Assembly: GCF_014191985.1 (NCBI RefSeq)
Contig: NZ_JACHXI010000002.1
Location: 124,001 to 188,000 of the forward strand
Length of the DNA: 64,000 nucleotides
Direction: 5' to 3'
Origin: Azomonas macrocytogenes
GTDB lineage: Bacteria; Pseudomonadota; Gammaproteobacteria; Pseudomonadales; Pseudomonadaceae
Shown here: in pieces, positions 25,642 to 35,400 of the stretch
Position numbering within the stretch: the first letter of the stretch is position 1
Layout of the letters: every line of letters begins with the position of its first letter
Position numbers and translations under genes: made by a program
The notes under the pieces: model-generated
The model's database searches: none
The model's input: the letters and a program-made list of their open reading frames with translations, nothing else
Told to the model about the DNA's origin: nothing

Positions 25642-28427
25642 CAGGCCACCTCCTTGCACTCGTCCTGGCCGACGTGCCCCATATTGGAAAGAATCAGCAT
25701 GGTCGCACCGACGACTGCCAGATAAACACCCAGATCGAACAACATGGCCGTAGCCAACTCGAATTCGCCGATCAGTGGTAAATGGAAATGCCTGAACGCG
25801 GATGTCAGGTAGGTATGTCCGAACGCCAGGCTGCTCAGCCCGGTAAGCCCGGCAATGCAGATTCCCCAGCCGGCCATCCCATGGTAACTAAGCGGCTGGC
25901 GCTCCTGGGTCCAGATCACGCCATGCGAAATGTATTGCAGAATCAAGGCGATCGACGTAATCAACCCGGCAATGAAACCGCCGCCCGGCAAATTGTGTCC
26001 GCGCATGAAGATGAATACCGAAATCAATAACGCCATCGGCAACATCTGCCTGGCCAGATCGTCGAGGATCATCGGATGGCTGTCGATGGACCAGGTCCGG
26101 CCACCGTAGTCTCGCTTTGGAAAGGGCAAGCGCAGCGCATGCAGCAAGCCATAGATGCCGACCCCAGCGATGGCCAACACACAAATCTCGCCCAGGGTAT
26201 CGAACCCGCGGAAATCCACCAGGATCACGTTGACCACATTGGTGCCACCACCGCCGGACACACTATTTTCCAGGAAGAACGTCGCGATACTGTCATAGGG
26301 GCGCGTCATTACGGCATAGGCCAGCAACGACATCATGACCCCACATGCCAGCGCGACCAGCAGATCGCGACCGCGACGGAATCTGGTGGATTCGATTGGT
26401 GTACGGATCGGCAGGAAGAAGATCGACAGGATCAACAGAATGATGGTCACCACTTCTACCGACAATTGAGTCAGCGCAAGATCCGGTGCCGAATAACGCA
26501 GAAAAGCCAGCGAGACCATCAACCCCACGGCACTCAATGGCATCAGTGCCACTAGCCGATGCCGCTGGAAGACCACCGTCGCCATCGAAGCCAGGGCCAT
26601 GATGACGAATCCCAGAATCGTAATGCCGTCCAATTGTGTCAGCGCCACAGAGCCGGTGAGTGAATCGAGCGGCAACAAGGCGACTGCAACCAGCGTCAAC
26701 GCACTGAGCAGGACCAAGACCAGGTAACGCTGCAACGAACCGTTATCCAGCAGCTTGTTGGCTTTTCTGGCCAGGGCAGCCAATGCTCGCTGCACATGCT
26801 CGAAGATTTCGAGAGAATTGAGCTGCGGCAAGCTTTCGTGCCAGCGAAACAGCGAATTACGCAGGAAATAGATCAACCCGCCGCCAGTCAGCGCGATAAA
26901 GCTCATCAGCAACGGCGTATTGAAACCATGCCAGATGGACAGGCTATAAGGCGGAATCGGCCCGTTCAGGCTTGCCGCCCCTGCGGCATTGAGTAGCGGA
27001 GCCACCGTCAGGCCCGGCACAATCCCTACCAATAGACAGATCAGCACCAGCACCTCGACGGGAATTCGCATGTAGCGCGGTGGTTCGTGCGGTGGATAGA
27101 TCGGCAGATCGACGGGCTTGCCATTGAAAAACACGTCATGAATGAAGCGTAGCGAGTAGGCCACTGAAAATGCGCCAGCCAGCGTTGCCAAGACTGGAAT
27201 TATCCCGCCGAAACTGCCGAACAGATGCTGCCCCAGGGTCTCGGCAAAAAACATTTCCTTGCTGAGAAAGCCATTAAGCAACGGCACACCAGCCATCGAC
27301 AGCGAAGCCACGATGGCCAGCGCGGCAGAATGCGGCATGTAGCGCCACATGCCATGAAGCTGGCGGATATCTCGTGTCCCGGTCTCGTGATCGATGATTC
27401 CAGCCGCCATGAACAACGAAGCCTTGAACGTCGCATGGTTAATGATATGGAAGATCGCCGCTACCTGACTGAAATCCGAGTCGAGGCCGAACAGCAGCGT
27501 GATCAGTCCCAGATGACTGATGGTCGAATAGGCCAATACACCCTTGAGATCATGCTGGAGCAGCGCCATGACGGCACCGAGCAGCAGTGTCGCCATACCG
27601 GTCAAGCCGACCAGGAAGAACCACCAGTCCGTACCGGAAAGCGCCGGATACAGACGCGCCAGCAAAAATACCCCGGCCTTGACCATGGTAGCCGAGTGCA
27701 GGAAAGCAGAAACCGGAGTTGGTGCTGCCATTGCGCGGGGCAACCAGAAATGGAAAGGAAACTGTGCCGATTTGGTGAACACTCCCAGCAGAACCAGGAT
27801 CAGCGCCAGCGGATACAAGGCGTGGGCACGAATGGTATCGCCGGCTGCCAACACCTGGGTCAGCTCAAAGCTGCCGACGATATGTCCGATCAGCAGAATG
27901 CCGGCCAACAACGCCAGCCCCCCGCCACCGGTGACAGCGAGCGCCATGCGCGCACCTCGACGGGCATCCCGGCGATGATTCCAGAAACCGATGAGCAAAA
28001 ATGACGACAGGCTCGTCAATTCCCAGAACATCAGCATCAGCAAGAGGTTTTCCGACAGCACCACGCCCAGCATGGAGCTCATGAAAGCCAGGAAATAACC
28101 AAAGAAACGCCCTGGCGGATCACTTTCCGACAGGTAATAGCGGGCATAGAGAATGACCAGCAGGCCTATCCCCAGAATCAGCAGTGCAAACAGAAAGCTC
28201 AGACCATCGAGACGCAGGCTCAGATCAAGCCCCAGATCGGATAACCAGGGCCAGTTGACAATCCGGACCTGGCCGGAAAACACGGTTTTCCGCTCGGCCA
28301 ACAGCAAGCCCAAAGCCATAATGGGCGTAAGCGCGGTTCCCAGAGCGCAATAGGAACGCGTCGAACGCATGAGCTGAGAGAAGCAGATGCCAAGAAAAGG
28401 CAAGACAATGATCAGCGCAAGCGCCAT
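25641..28427 (-). CDS. shaA: Monovalent cation/H+ antiporter fused subunits A and B
   Basis: This 928-residue protein combines MrpA (NuoL-like proton channel, residues about 1-780) with an MrpB-type domain at the C-terminus (FIFMRGHNLPGGGFIAGL region near 820). That fusion is usual in Pseudomonas sha/pha-type operons. Landmarks are ELTSLSSFLLIGFWNHR and KSAQFPFHFWLPRAM. ATG 28427 has AAGGAG 7-8 bases upstream and begins the first helix; the frame extends to 28505 without similarity. The assembled complex exchanges Na+ or K+ for H+ and supports growth at high salt and alkaline pH. Confidence 0.95.
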   Translation of the reverse strand: MALALIIVLPFLGICFSQLMRSTRSYCALGTALTPIMALGLLLAERKTVFSGQVRIVNWPWLSDLGLDLSLRLDGLSFLFALLILGIGLLVILYARYYLSESDPPGRFFGYFLAFMSSMLGVVLSENLLLMLMFWELTSLSSFLLIGFWNHRRDARRGARMALAVTGGGGLALLAGILLIGHIVGSFELTQVLAAGDTIRAHALYPLALILVLLGVFTKSAQFPFHFWLPRAMAAPTPVSAFLHSATMVKAGVFLLARLYPALSGTDWWFFLVGLTGMATLLLGAVMALLQHDLKGVLAYSTISHLGLITLLFGLDSDFSQVAAIFHIINHATFKASLFMAAGIIDHETGTRDIRQLHGMWRYMPHSAALAIVASLSMAGVPLLNGFLSKEMFFAETLGQHLFGSFGGIIPVLATLAGAFSVAYSLRFIHDVFFNGKPVDLPIYPPHEPPRYMRIPVEVLVLICLLVGIVPGLTVAPLLNAAGAASLNGPIPPYSLSIWHGFNTPLLMSFIALTGGGLIYFLRNSLFRWHESLPQLNSLEIFEHVQRALAALARKANKLLDNGSLQRYLVLVLLSALTLVAVALLPLDSLTGSVALTQLDGITILGFVIMALASMATVVFQRHRLVALMPLSAVGLMVSLAFLRYSAPDLALTQLSVEVVTIILLILSIFFLPIRTPIESTRFRRGRDLLVALACGVMMSLLAYAVMTRPYDSIATFFLENSVSGGGGTNVVNVILVDFRGFDTLGEICVLAIAGVGIYGLLHALRLPFPKRDYGGRTWSIDSHPMILDDLARQMLPMALLISVFIFMRGHNLPGGGFIAGLITSIALILQYISHGVIWTQERQPLSYHGMAGWGICIAGLTGLSSLAFGHTYLTSAFRHFHLPLIGEFELATAMLFDLGVYLAVVGATMLILSNMGHVGQDECKEVA

Positions 28428-28687
28428 GGTAAAGCTCCTTGATCGGCTCCGGTAAGATGACAGGGCTCGATTCGCTAATCTGACCGGAAAGAGATGCAAC
28501 AACAATCATTGACCGATTATCCATATCGATCAAAAGAGCGCTATCGACGGGAATTCATTTCTGAACAAAGCAATAAAACATAATGCTGGAGAAAGCACAC
28601 CCGGTCGAATCGATTCCAATGAACCAGAAGAGTTCGATTCCAGGTTTCACCAAATCAGCGCAGGCAGCATTTACAGAAAAACCGCAC
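28428..28687. other. Intergenic region upstream of the sha operon
   Basis: This 260-bp A+T-rich region lies between shaA and the slyB-like gene, which point the same way. It should hold the sha promoter. I see no gene, repeat or recognisable regulator site. Confidence 0.4.
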
Positions 28688-29155
28688 TCAGGGAACCGCC
28701 ACTACCCTGCTGGTACCCCTGAGCGTATGAATCTGGACCCGTTGCCCAACCCTGAAGACATGCTGGGGACCCAGTTCCTGAACATAGGCCCGGGTATTGC
28801 CATCATCCTCGCGCACGGTGATCTCGACCCCTTTCGCCCGGGTAATCCCTTCTTCCGCCGCCGCACCGGCTACACCACCAATCAGCGCCCCGGCAATAGC
28901 GGCCACTGCACTGCCGCGCCCGCCACCCACGGAACTACCGGCCACCCCTCCGGCAATGGCACCGGCACCGCTGCCGATGGGCGTTTTCGTGCCCTCGATA
29001 TTCACCGGGCGCAGAGATTCGATGGTGCCGGTGCGAATGGTTTGTACTGCTCGTGCCTCACTTCTGCTGTAGGTGTCTTCATCCAGATCGGAAGCGCACC
29101 CACCAACGATCAATATTGTGGTCATCAAGAAGACTGTGGATAGCGACTGGCGCAT
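28688..29155 (-). CDS. slyB: SlyB-like glycine-zipper outer membrane lipoprotein
   Basis: This 155-residue protein has a lipobox LIVGGC (Cys 20) and a long glycine-zipper stretch (about 60-102; GSGAGAIAGG, AIAGALIGGVAGAAAEEG). A short beta-rich tail (VREDDGNTRAYVQEL ... GQRVQIH) completes the SlyB/Pcp pattern. SlyB-type lipoproteins sit in the outer membrane and support envelope integrity. Confidence 0.88.
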   Translation of the reverse strand: MRQSLSTVFLMTTILIVGGCASDLDEDTYSRSEARAVQTIRTGTIESLRPVNIEGTKTPIGSGAGAIAGGVAGSSVGGGRGSAVAAIAGALIGGVAGAAAEEGITRAKGVEITVREDDGNTRAYVQELGPQHVFRVGQRVQIHTLRGTSRVVAVP

Positions 29156-29244
29156 AAATGATTCCTTGAATCAACTGACAGTAGAAGTTGCTCTGGACTA
29201 CAAATCTTGAAACCGAAAGCATTGCTGGTAATAGCCGGTATCGC

Positions 29245-29892
29245 TCAGGGAGCCAATCGTTCGCGTACCCACTGAGCGGCAAGACGCCGATAGTTGAGCC
29301 GGTCATGCAAACGGTTGGGGCGCCCTTGCCAGAATTCGATCCGGTCCGGGATCAGGCGATAACCGCCCCAATGTGGCGGACAATGCGGCGGCTCACCGGC
29401 GAAATTGAGTTCGGTACGAGCCAGCAACTGCTCAAGCTCTGCCCGATCGCGTAGCGTGCGACTCTGTGGAGAAGCCCAGGCCCCCAAACGACTACCCAGC
29501 GGACGCACCTGGTAATAGGCCTCGGATTCCTCGGGGGTCACACGCCCGACCACCCCTTCGATGCGTACCTGCCGCTCCAGCGCCGGCCAGAAGAACGTCA
29601 TGGCTGCATAGGGGCAGGCTTCGAGCTGCCGCCCCTTGTCGCTTTCGTAATTGGTAAAGAATGTGAAGCCACGCGAATCCAGTGCCTTGAGCAGCAATAC
29701 CCGGCAATGCGGCCGCCCTTCGGCATCTACCGTCGCCAGAGTCATTGCATTCGGCTCGACCGGAGCGTGCTCGGTCTTCATCGCATCGACAAACCATTTG
29801 TCAAAGAGCATGAAAGGATCGTCGGATGCGTTCGCTTCGCTGAGGCCATCGCGCGCGTAGTCGCGACGCATATCGGCAAGCGGCTGATTCAT
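29245..29892 (-). CDS. pdxH: Pyridoxamine 5'-phosphate oxidase
   Basis: This 215-residue FMN enzyme oxidises PNP or PMP to pyridoxal 5'-phosphate. Family landmarks are [37 protein letters not shown] and the C-terminal [15 protein letters not shown]. It lies between slyB-like and OmpA genes, as I recall for P. aeruginosa. Confidence 0.96.
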   Translation of the reverse strand: MNQPLADMRRDYARDGLSEANASDDPFMLFDKWFVDAMKTEHAPVEPNAMTLATVDAEGRPHCRVLLLKALDSRGFTFFTNYESDKGRQLEACPYAAMTFFWPALERQVRIEGVVGRVTPEESEAYYQVRPLGSRLGAWASPQSRTLRDRAELEQLLARTELNFAGEPPHCPPHWGGYRLIPDRIEFWQGRPNRLHDRLNYRRLAAQWVRERLAP

Positions 29893-30006
29893 GGCATGGC
29901 TCCTGTATTCATGAGTGCTGCAGAAAGCTTATCCACACAGCCAGCATTCTGGCCGATATGAATCAACGATCAGTGCAGGTGAGCAGCATCCCGATCAGCT
30001 TCAGGA

Positions 30007-30732
30007 TCATTTCTTTTTCTGGCGCGGCGTTTTTTTGGACTCACCTAAGGCTACCCGGGTTGTTTTAGCGACTGCAGGCGAAACAGGCGAGATAACCTTG
30101 ATCGGCTGTGCAGGACTCCGATACTGCGTTACCAGTACCTTGAAGACATTCTTCGGGCTCAAAACCATTTCGACTCGACGATTCAGCGCCCGCCCTTCCT
30201 TACTGTCGTTCGCCGAACGCGGCATCAGCGACCCCATGCCCTTGATCAGCAGACGATCACTTTTGAGACCGCTCAGGCTGAAGATCGCTCCAACGGCGCT
30301 GGCCCGGTTCGTCGTCAGAGTGTGATTGAGCTCGGCGGAACCGAGGCTATCGGCATGGCCAAGCACCATGACAGCGGTCGTCCGATCTTTTTCAAGCAGC
30401 TTGGCGACCTTGGTTATCGGGCTCAGCGAAACCGGCAGAAGCATGCCGGGACGGTCAGGGTTAAACGTACTGTCTACCGGAGCCGTGACTATCAATGCGT
30501 TTTCGTAACGTGTTATTTCGAACGAACTACCTGTGAGGGCGGTCTGCAGGTTTGTTTCATAATCGCTGAACCAAGCGGCATCCACTTTCGGTGTTTCGAC
30601 AGCACCAATAGATTTGCCAGTACCAGCAGAATTATTGCTGCCCGTCTTGTCACCGATCCCAAGCTTGTCAATGAAGCTGCAGCCGGAAACAGCCATGCAC
30701 AGCATCAGTGTGGTGCTCTTGAACAACTTCAT
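30007..30732 (-). CDS. OmpA-family lipoprotein
   Basis: This 241-residue protein has a lipoprotein signal (MAVSGC, Cys 18). The C-terminal OmpA-like peptidoglycan-binding domain has VMVLGHADSLGSAELN, NRASAVGAIF and the binding segment NDSKEGRALNRRVEMVL. The tail is a run of lysines (KKTPRQKKK). ATG 30732 is preferred; TTG 30738 is possible. It probably tethers the outer membrane to the cell wall. Confidence 0.85.
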   Translation of the reverse strand: MKLFKSTTLMLCMAVSGCSFIDKLGIGDKTGSNNSAGTGKSIGAVETPKVDAAWFSDYETNLQTALTGSSFEITRYENALIVTAPVDSTFNPDRPGMLLPVSLSPITKVAKLLEKDRTTAVMVLGHADSLGSAELNHTLTTNRASAVGAIFSLSGLKSDRLLIKGMGSLMPRSANDSKEGRALNRRVEMVLSPKNVFKVLVTQYRSPAQPIKVISPVSPAVAKTTRVALGESKKTPRQKKK

Positions 30733-30869
30733 CGTCAAAGGTCCGTCAACAATTTTTCAGTATGGGCTGCCAGTCACGCAAGCCCCTGCAACCAGGGTGA
30801 AACTCAAGATTCTATTCTGGATACAAGCTATTATTTATCAAACTAATTTTGTTACAGACGACGAATACT

Positions 30870-32015
30870 TCAGGCCAGGCAACACCCAACCGCTCGGGCC
30901 AACTCTTGCGCACGCGGATCCATCAATACATAAGGGCCGAGCGTGTTGGTGACGTACCCGAAAGCCACGTCTCGTTCCGGATCAGCGAACCCCAGGCAAC
31001 CTCCCGCTCCAGGATGGCCGAAACTCTGCGGCCCCAGGCCAAAGGTGGCATTGGCTTGTGGCTGATCGAGCCAGCAACCAAGCCCAAAGCGAGTATGCGC
31101 CAACAGGGTACGGTCCTCACCCAGGCTGTGTTCGCGAGTCATCTCGGCCAACAACGCACGATCCAGCAGGCGTTCGTGCAACAGAGCATCGTAGAAACCC
31201 GCCACGGCCCGCGCATTGGCGTGACCATTGGCTGCAGGCTGGGTAAACCGTAGCCACTCGGGCTTGTTGCCACTGTTCATCAAGCCAGGGGGGTTGTTGA
31301 ATGCACGCCCGCTCAACGAGGTCGGATCGCTCTGTATGGTTTTCATCAGGCGCTGCGCACCAGCATCGCCAAAATCGTTGCGGCCCCGTACCAGATAAGC
31401 CACTCGCGAAATATCCGCATCGCTCAGCCCCAGATGAAAGTCCAGCCCAAACGGCTCTGCGACACGCGCCATGATAGCCTTGCCCGGCTCCTTGCCATCT
31501 ATCCGCCGGATAAGCTCGCCCAGCAACCAGCCATAAGCCAAAGGCGCGTAACCCTGCCCTTCGCCCGGCGTCCACCAAGGGTGCTCACTGGCCAGCGCAG
31601 TGGTCATGGCGGTCCAGTCGAACAGCGCTGCGGCAGGCAGCACCTCGCGCAACGCAGGCACGCCAGCACGATGGCAAAGCAACTGGCGAAGCGTGATCCG
31701 CTCCTTACCATTGACACCGAATTCGGGCCAGATACGCGCCACCGGTGCGTCTAGTTCGAGCTTGCCTTCGGCAACCAGTTGCAGAGCGGCTACCCCCGTG
31801 AAAGTCTTGGTGCAGGAAAACAGGTTGACCAGGGTGTCACTATCCCAGGCACGCTCACCGGCGTTGTCGGCTGTACCGGCCCAGAGATCGATGACCGTTT
31901 CTCCACCGACCTTCACGCAGATAGCTCCGCCGCGCTGCCCGTTACCGTTGAACGAGGCTGCAAAAACATCCTTGACGGATTCAAAACGAAGATCGAAATA
32001 ACCCTGGATCTGCAT
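30870..32015 (-). CDS. Serine hydrolase (class C beta-lactamase/EstB-type esterase)
   Basis: This 381-residue protein has the SxxK nucleophile motif SCTK (Ser 67, Lys 70) and the family Tyr segment YAPLAYGWLLGELI near 170. The C-terminal HPGAGG-like segment (FGHPGAGGCLGFADPE) replaces the KTG motif, as in EstB esterases. No signal peptide is visible, so a cytoplasmic esterase is more likely than a beta-lactamase. Confidence 0.85.
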   Translation of the reverse strand: MQIQGYFDLRFESVKDVFAASFNGNGQRGGAICVKVGGETVIDLWAGTADNAGERAWDSDTLVNLFSCTKTFTGVAALQLVAEGKLELDAPVARIWPEFGVNGKERITLRQLLCHRAGVPALREVLPAAALFDWTAMTTALASEHPWWTPGEGQGYAPLAYGWLLGELIRRIDGKEPGKAIMARVAEPFGLDFHLGLSDADISRVAYLVRGRNDFGDAGAQRLMKTIQSDPTSLSGRAFNNPPGLMNSGNKPEWLRFTQPAANGHANARAVAGFYDALLHERLLDRALLAEMTREHSLGEDRTLLAHTRFGLGCWLDQPQANATFGLGPQSFGHPGAGGCLGFADPERDVAFGYVTNTLGPYVLMDPRAQELARAVGCCLA

Positions 32016-32021
32016 GAGCTC

Positions 32022-32351
32022 CTACTCCTGCCCGGAACTGGGTCTGCATTGTTCCAGTGTTGGTCGCACAAGTGAATCGCCGGACGAAAAATAACCGGCA
32101 ACCAAGGCCTCCTTGGCGACCTTGGCCAATCGTTTGATCGCATATTCGCGGCGCAACGCAGCGCCTTTATCGGCACACGCTTCCAGATAGACCAGGGCCT
32201 GCGCTGGGCTTGAGCGGAAAAACCGTGCGCCCCTGCCCCGACAGTGCTCGGCGAAACGCCGCTCGGCATCGTCGCTGATGCCGCAATAAAGAGAGCCATT
32301 GGCAGCCCGTACCAGATAGACAAACCAGGGTTTGCTCCGGGATTGCGTCAT
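32022..32351 (-). CDS. GIY-YIG nuclease family protein
   Basis: This 109-residue single-domain protein is of the YhbQ/UPF0213 type. The GIY-like strand is [16 protein letters not shown], followed by the [10 protein letters not shown] helix and the [13 protein letters not shown] segment. YhbQ relatives are small DNA or RNA nucleases of poorly known role. It ends 6 bp before the serine hydrolase gene. Confidence 0.85.
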   Translation of the reverse strand: MTQSRSKPWFVYLVRAANGSLYCGISDDAERRFAEHCRGRGARFFRSSPAQALVYLEACADKGAALRREYAIKRLAKVAKEALVAGYFSSGDSLVRPTLEQCRPSSGQE

Positions 32352-32428
32352 AAGTCGCTCCTGACGAATGGGCGCATAGGCAGGTGCGCTACACTACTGC
32401 CAGCCATGAAAACGCGGCGGGAGCTTGC

Positions 32429-32920
32429 ATGAATATCCAGATATTCACCACTGGCGGTACCTTCGACAAGATTTATTACGATGCCCTTTCCGATTTCCGG
32501 ATCGGCGACCCGATGGCTTCGACCATCCTGGATGAAGCACGGGTAACGTTCGATTACACCGTGGACAGCCTAGTCAGAAAAGACAGCCTGGAACTGACCG
32601 ATGCCGACCGCGAGCTGATTCACGAGCGTGTCGCCGCCAGCCCGGCCCGACATATCCTCATCACCCACGGCACAGATACCATGACCGCCACCGCTGCCGC
32701 CCTGAAGAATATCCCCGGCAAGGTCATCGTCTTCACCGGTGCCATGCAACCAGCCCGGATGCGCCTGAGTGATGCACCGTTCAATCTTGGCCTGGCCATC
32801 GGAGCTCTCCAAATTCTCCCAGAGGGCATCTATATCGCCATCAACGGCAGGATATTCGAGGCCGCAAATGTTAGAAAAAATCGTGCCGAAGGACGGTTCG
32901 AAGAAGATTCAACCGATTGA
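32429..32920 (+). CDS. Short asparaginase-domain protein
   Basis: This 163-residue protein has only the N-terminal half of the L-asparaginase fold: the first Thr motif TTGGTFDKIYYD and the second motif THGTDTMTATA are both present. The C-terminal dimer domain of full asparaginases (about 330 residues) is missing. Short stand-alone forms are common in Pseudomonas and annotated as asparaginase domain-containing; activity is uncertain. ATG 32429 follows CGGGAG. Confidence 0.85.
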   Translation: MNIQIFTTGGTFDKIYYDALSDFRIGDPMASTILDEARVTFDYTVDSLVRKDSLELTDADRELIHERVAASPARHILITHGTDTMTATAAALKNIPGKVIVFTGAMQPARMRLSDAPFNLGLAIGALQILPEGIYIAINGRIFEAANVRKNRAEGRFEEDSTD

Positions 32921-33062
32921 CACCCTGTCCCGACAAGTTACCGGCCAACACCCGATAAAGACTCATTTCGAATCGGACCGAACAAAATTGCTCGACCAAT
33001 GAAATAAACTCATAAAATTCAGTCAATTACTCTGGAAGAATGCAGAACGCATCCACAAGGTC

Positions 33063-33090
33063 TTGTAGCGCATGACATTTTCTGTAGAAT
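33063..33090 (+). promoter_or_regulatory. Sigma70-type promoter of tRNA-Pro
   Basis: TTGTAG (33063-33068) and TAGAAT (33085-33090) are 16 bp apart. A G+C-rich discriminator (GCGCGCC) follows, as expected for a stable RNA promoter just upstream of the tRNA. Confidence 0.6.
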
Positions 33091-33103
33091 GCGCGCCAGC
33101 CTT

Positions 33104-33180
33104 CGGAGCGTAGCGCAGCTTGGTAGCGCGTCTCGTTCGGGACGAGAAGGTCGCTGGTTCGAATCCAGTCGCTCCGACCA
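33104..33180 (+). tRNA. tRNA-Pro (anticodon CGG)
   Basis: This is a 77-nt cloverleaf. The acceptor CGGAGCG pairs with CGCTCCG, and the discriminator A and encoded CCA follow. D-stem GCGC/GCGC and anticodon stem TCTCG/CGAGA enclose TTCGGGA, giving CGG at 33138-33140. T-stem GCTGG/CCAGT has loop TTCGAAT. Confidence 0.95.
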
Positions 33181-33223
33181 TTGCCTTGTTTCTGGTAGTA
33201 CCAAGTTGTACCAGAAAGCCTTG

Positions 33224-33254
33224 AAAGCCCGCCCTATGCGGGCTTTGTTGTTTC
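33224..33254 (+). terminator. Intrinsic terminator of tRNA-Pro
   Basis: AAAGCCCGC (33224-33232) pairs perfectly with GCGGGCTTT (33238-33246) around CCTAT, with a T-rich tail (GTTGTTTCT). Confidence 0.85.
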
Positions 33255-33485
33255 TAGTGGTTCACTTGCCAAGCTTGAGCCTGAAGCGGCGGCATACTAC
33301 GAACATGACGACAACGCCTGTATTTCCAAATCACCTCTACCAGGTAGAAGAACAGGAAGCTCCGCTACCAGAAACCCGATGGCAAATCGGCTGGGTTGGT
33401 TGGAGCAATGTCGCCCGATATTCGCCGACGTCCCACAATAGACCATGAGGTAGAAGCGCTATCCACAGCTCCTCCTTTGGTTGTC
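33255..33485. other. Spacer between tRNA-Pro terminator and PfpI-like gene
   Basis: No secure gene is present. A 47-codon ATG frame (33304-33447) exists without a good ribosome-binding site or any recognisable similarity. Composition drops in G+C from here on. Confidence 0.35.
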
Positions 33486-34049
33486 TTATGCCGCCTCAAG
33501 CGCTTGCGCAATCGCTTCATTGAAAGCTGGTAAGTCGTTGGGATTGCGTGAAGTAATGAGATTCCAGCCGTTGGCTGGGCATTGCTTTACTTCAGCGTCA
33601 ACCCAGTTGGCGGCTTTGGCGTTGATGAGGTCAGTGCGTACACTGGAGTAGGAAGTCAGCGTCTTGCCTGGAATCACACCGGCATCGATCAGTAGCCAAG
33701 GCCCGTGGCAGATGGCCGCGACAATTTTTCCCGATTCCACAAATTCCTTAACGATGTGCTGAGCCTGTTTATCTTGGCGCAATGTGTCGGCATTGACTGT
33801 CCCACCGGGGATAACCAATGCATCGAAATTCGAGGCAACCAGATCCGACAATTTAAGGTCGGACTTTACCGTTATGTCTTTCTCGGTATCCTGAACAAAG
33901 GTCTGGACCAGTCCTCCGTCGCTCGATGCATGAGTCAATGTGGCCCCCAAATCGCTCAAAGCCTCCAGGGGCTTGAGTAGCTCATCGCGCTCGATACCAG
34001 TGTTCGAGGTAATGATTAAAATCTTCTTGCCTTGCAGTCGGTTGCTCAT
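33486..34049 (-). CDS. DJ-1/PfpI-family protein (YhbO-like)
   Basis: This 187-residue class I glutamine amidotransferase-like protein has the nucleophile elbow AAICHGPWLLIDAG (Cys-His) and the N-terminal strand KKILIITSNTGIERDE with its conserved Glu. YhbO/PfpI relatives are stress-induced and act as protease, chaperone or deglycase. It opens the stress-related, A+T-richer stretch downstream of tRNA-Pro. Confidence 0.88.
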   Translation of the reverse strand: MSNRLQGKKILIITSNTGIERDELLKPLEALSDLGATLTHASSDGGLVQTFVQDTEKDITVKSDLKLSDLVASNFDALVIPGGTVNADTLRQDKQAQHIVKEFVESGKIVAAICHGPWLLIDAGVIPGKTLTSYSSVRTDLINAKAANWVDAEVKQCPANGWNLITSRNPNDLPAFNEAIAQALEAA

Positions 34050-34254
34050 GGTTCAGCCTCGTTGCAGCTTAAGAAAGAGATCACCCAATTTCATGCCGGT
34101 CTGTTTGAAAGTGGGAGGTTTGCGAGCGGCTGAAAGTTCACTCCAGTTGTTCCTGCATCAGCGAAGCCGCTAGGTTTGGAGCCGCTACCCTAACCTGCCA
34201 AAGTGCAGGCGTCTGGCATGCCTTATCTATTCGGAGTTGGAGTCTATAAAGCTT

Positions 34255-35226
34255 ATGTCCATTCATCGTCGTCATTTTATGCAGATGCTTGCAGGCCTTG
34301 GGCTTGCGGCTCCCATGCAACGAGGATTTGCGGTTAGCCCACCCACCGGCGTGCTATCCGCTGACCATGCAATGGCAGAAAGACCGACGAAGCAGGTGAT
34401 CTTTCCCGATGGGCGCAAAGTTCCTCCAATCGGAATGGGTAGCTGGCATCTGGGCCAGGGACGCCATGCCGATAAGGAGGAAATAACTGCTCTGCAACTT
34501 GGTCTTGACCTGGGGCTTTCTCTGATCGATACGGCAGAAATGTATGGCGACGGTCAGTCGGAAAAGTTGATAGGTCGTGCCATTGAAGGTCGCCGGGATC
34601 AGGTATTTCTGGTTTCCAAGGCGTATCCCTGGCATGCCAATCGACTGATGATAGAGCGCGCCTGTAATGAGAGCCTCTCGCGTCTGGCAACCGATCATCT
34701 GGATCTGTATCTGTTGCACTGGCGGTTTGGCTCACTGCTCGGCGAAGCGGTGGAGTCCTTTGAAAGGCTGAAGTCAGCAGGAAAAATCCTCTCCTGGGGC
34801 GTCTCCAATTTCGATACGGATGATATGCAAGAGTTATTCGAGATTGGGGCAGGCAACCACTGTGCGACGGACCAGGTGTTTTATAACCTGGGCAGCCGGG
34901 GAACGGAATTTGCGCTTCAGCCCTGGTGTGGTCAGCACGGCTTGCCAGTGATGGCCTATTCGCCGTTGGGTGGTAGCGGTAGCCACTTATTGCAGCATCC
35001 ACTGCTTGCGCAGATCGCCAGGAAACATGCCTCATCGTCGGCAGCGGTGGCCTTGGCTTGGGCTATCCGGGGCGGACAGGTCATCGCCATCCCTGAGTCG
35101 GGTACCCCCGCACATATCCGCGAGAATGCTTCTGCGCTCTCACTAAACCTGGATGATGAAGATATAGAGGCGCTTGACGCTGATTTTCCCGCCCCTACGC
35201 ACCCAGTACCATTAGAGACGCGTTAG
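34255..35226 (+). CDS. Tat-exported aldo/keto reductase
   Basis: This 323-residue protein starts with a Tat-like signal (HRRHFMQMLAGLGLAAP), unusual for this mostly cytoplasmic family. The (beta/alpha)8 AKR domain carries the catalytic tetrad regions: Asp and Tyr in DTAEMYGDG, Lys in VSKAYPW, His in LLHWRFG. The phosphate-binding GTPAHIRENA segment is near the C-terminus. The cofactor is probably NADP(H). If truly exported by Tat it would fold with cofactor inside. ATG 34255 was chosen; TTG 34237 is in frame. Confidence 0.85.
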   Translation: MSIHRRHFMQMLAGLGLAAPMQRGFAVSPPTGVLSADHAMAERPTKQVIFPDGRKVPPIGMGSWHLGQGRHADKEEITALQLGLDLGLSLIDTAEMYGDGQSEKLIGRAIEGRRDQVFLVSKAYPWHANRLMIERACNESLSRLATDHLDLYLLHWRFGSLLGEAVESFERLKSAGKILSWGVSNFDTDDMQELFEIGAGNHCATDQVFYNLGSRGTEFALQPWCGQHGLPVMAYSPLGGSGSHLLQHPLLAQIARKHASSSAAVALAWAIRGGQVIAIPESGTPAHIRENASALSLNLDDEDIEALDADFPAPTHPVPLETR

Positions 35227-35400
35227 CGAAGAGGAATCCTGGATTTGATCTTTTTACGCACACTCTAGAAACAGCCTGATCTGTTCGAAAGATCGCCGGT
35301 CAGGCTCTACTGCTAGCCCAAGCCGGCGCGGCAAGTATTCGAAGCCATCGCAAAAGAAACTGCCAAGCTTTGGCCAAGAAGCTTTCTCGATAAAGTTATA

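Noticed and set aside
30870-32015. AmpC-type antibiotic resistance beta-lactamase
   Set aside because: No signal peptide, no KTG motif, and an EstB-like HPGAGG segment; an esterase fits better.
33089-33448. 119-codon open frame starting before tRNA-Pro
   Set aside because: It runs through the whole tRNA and its terminator, so it cannot be a normal protein gene.
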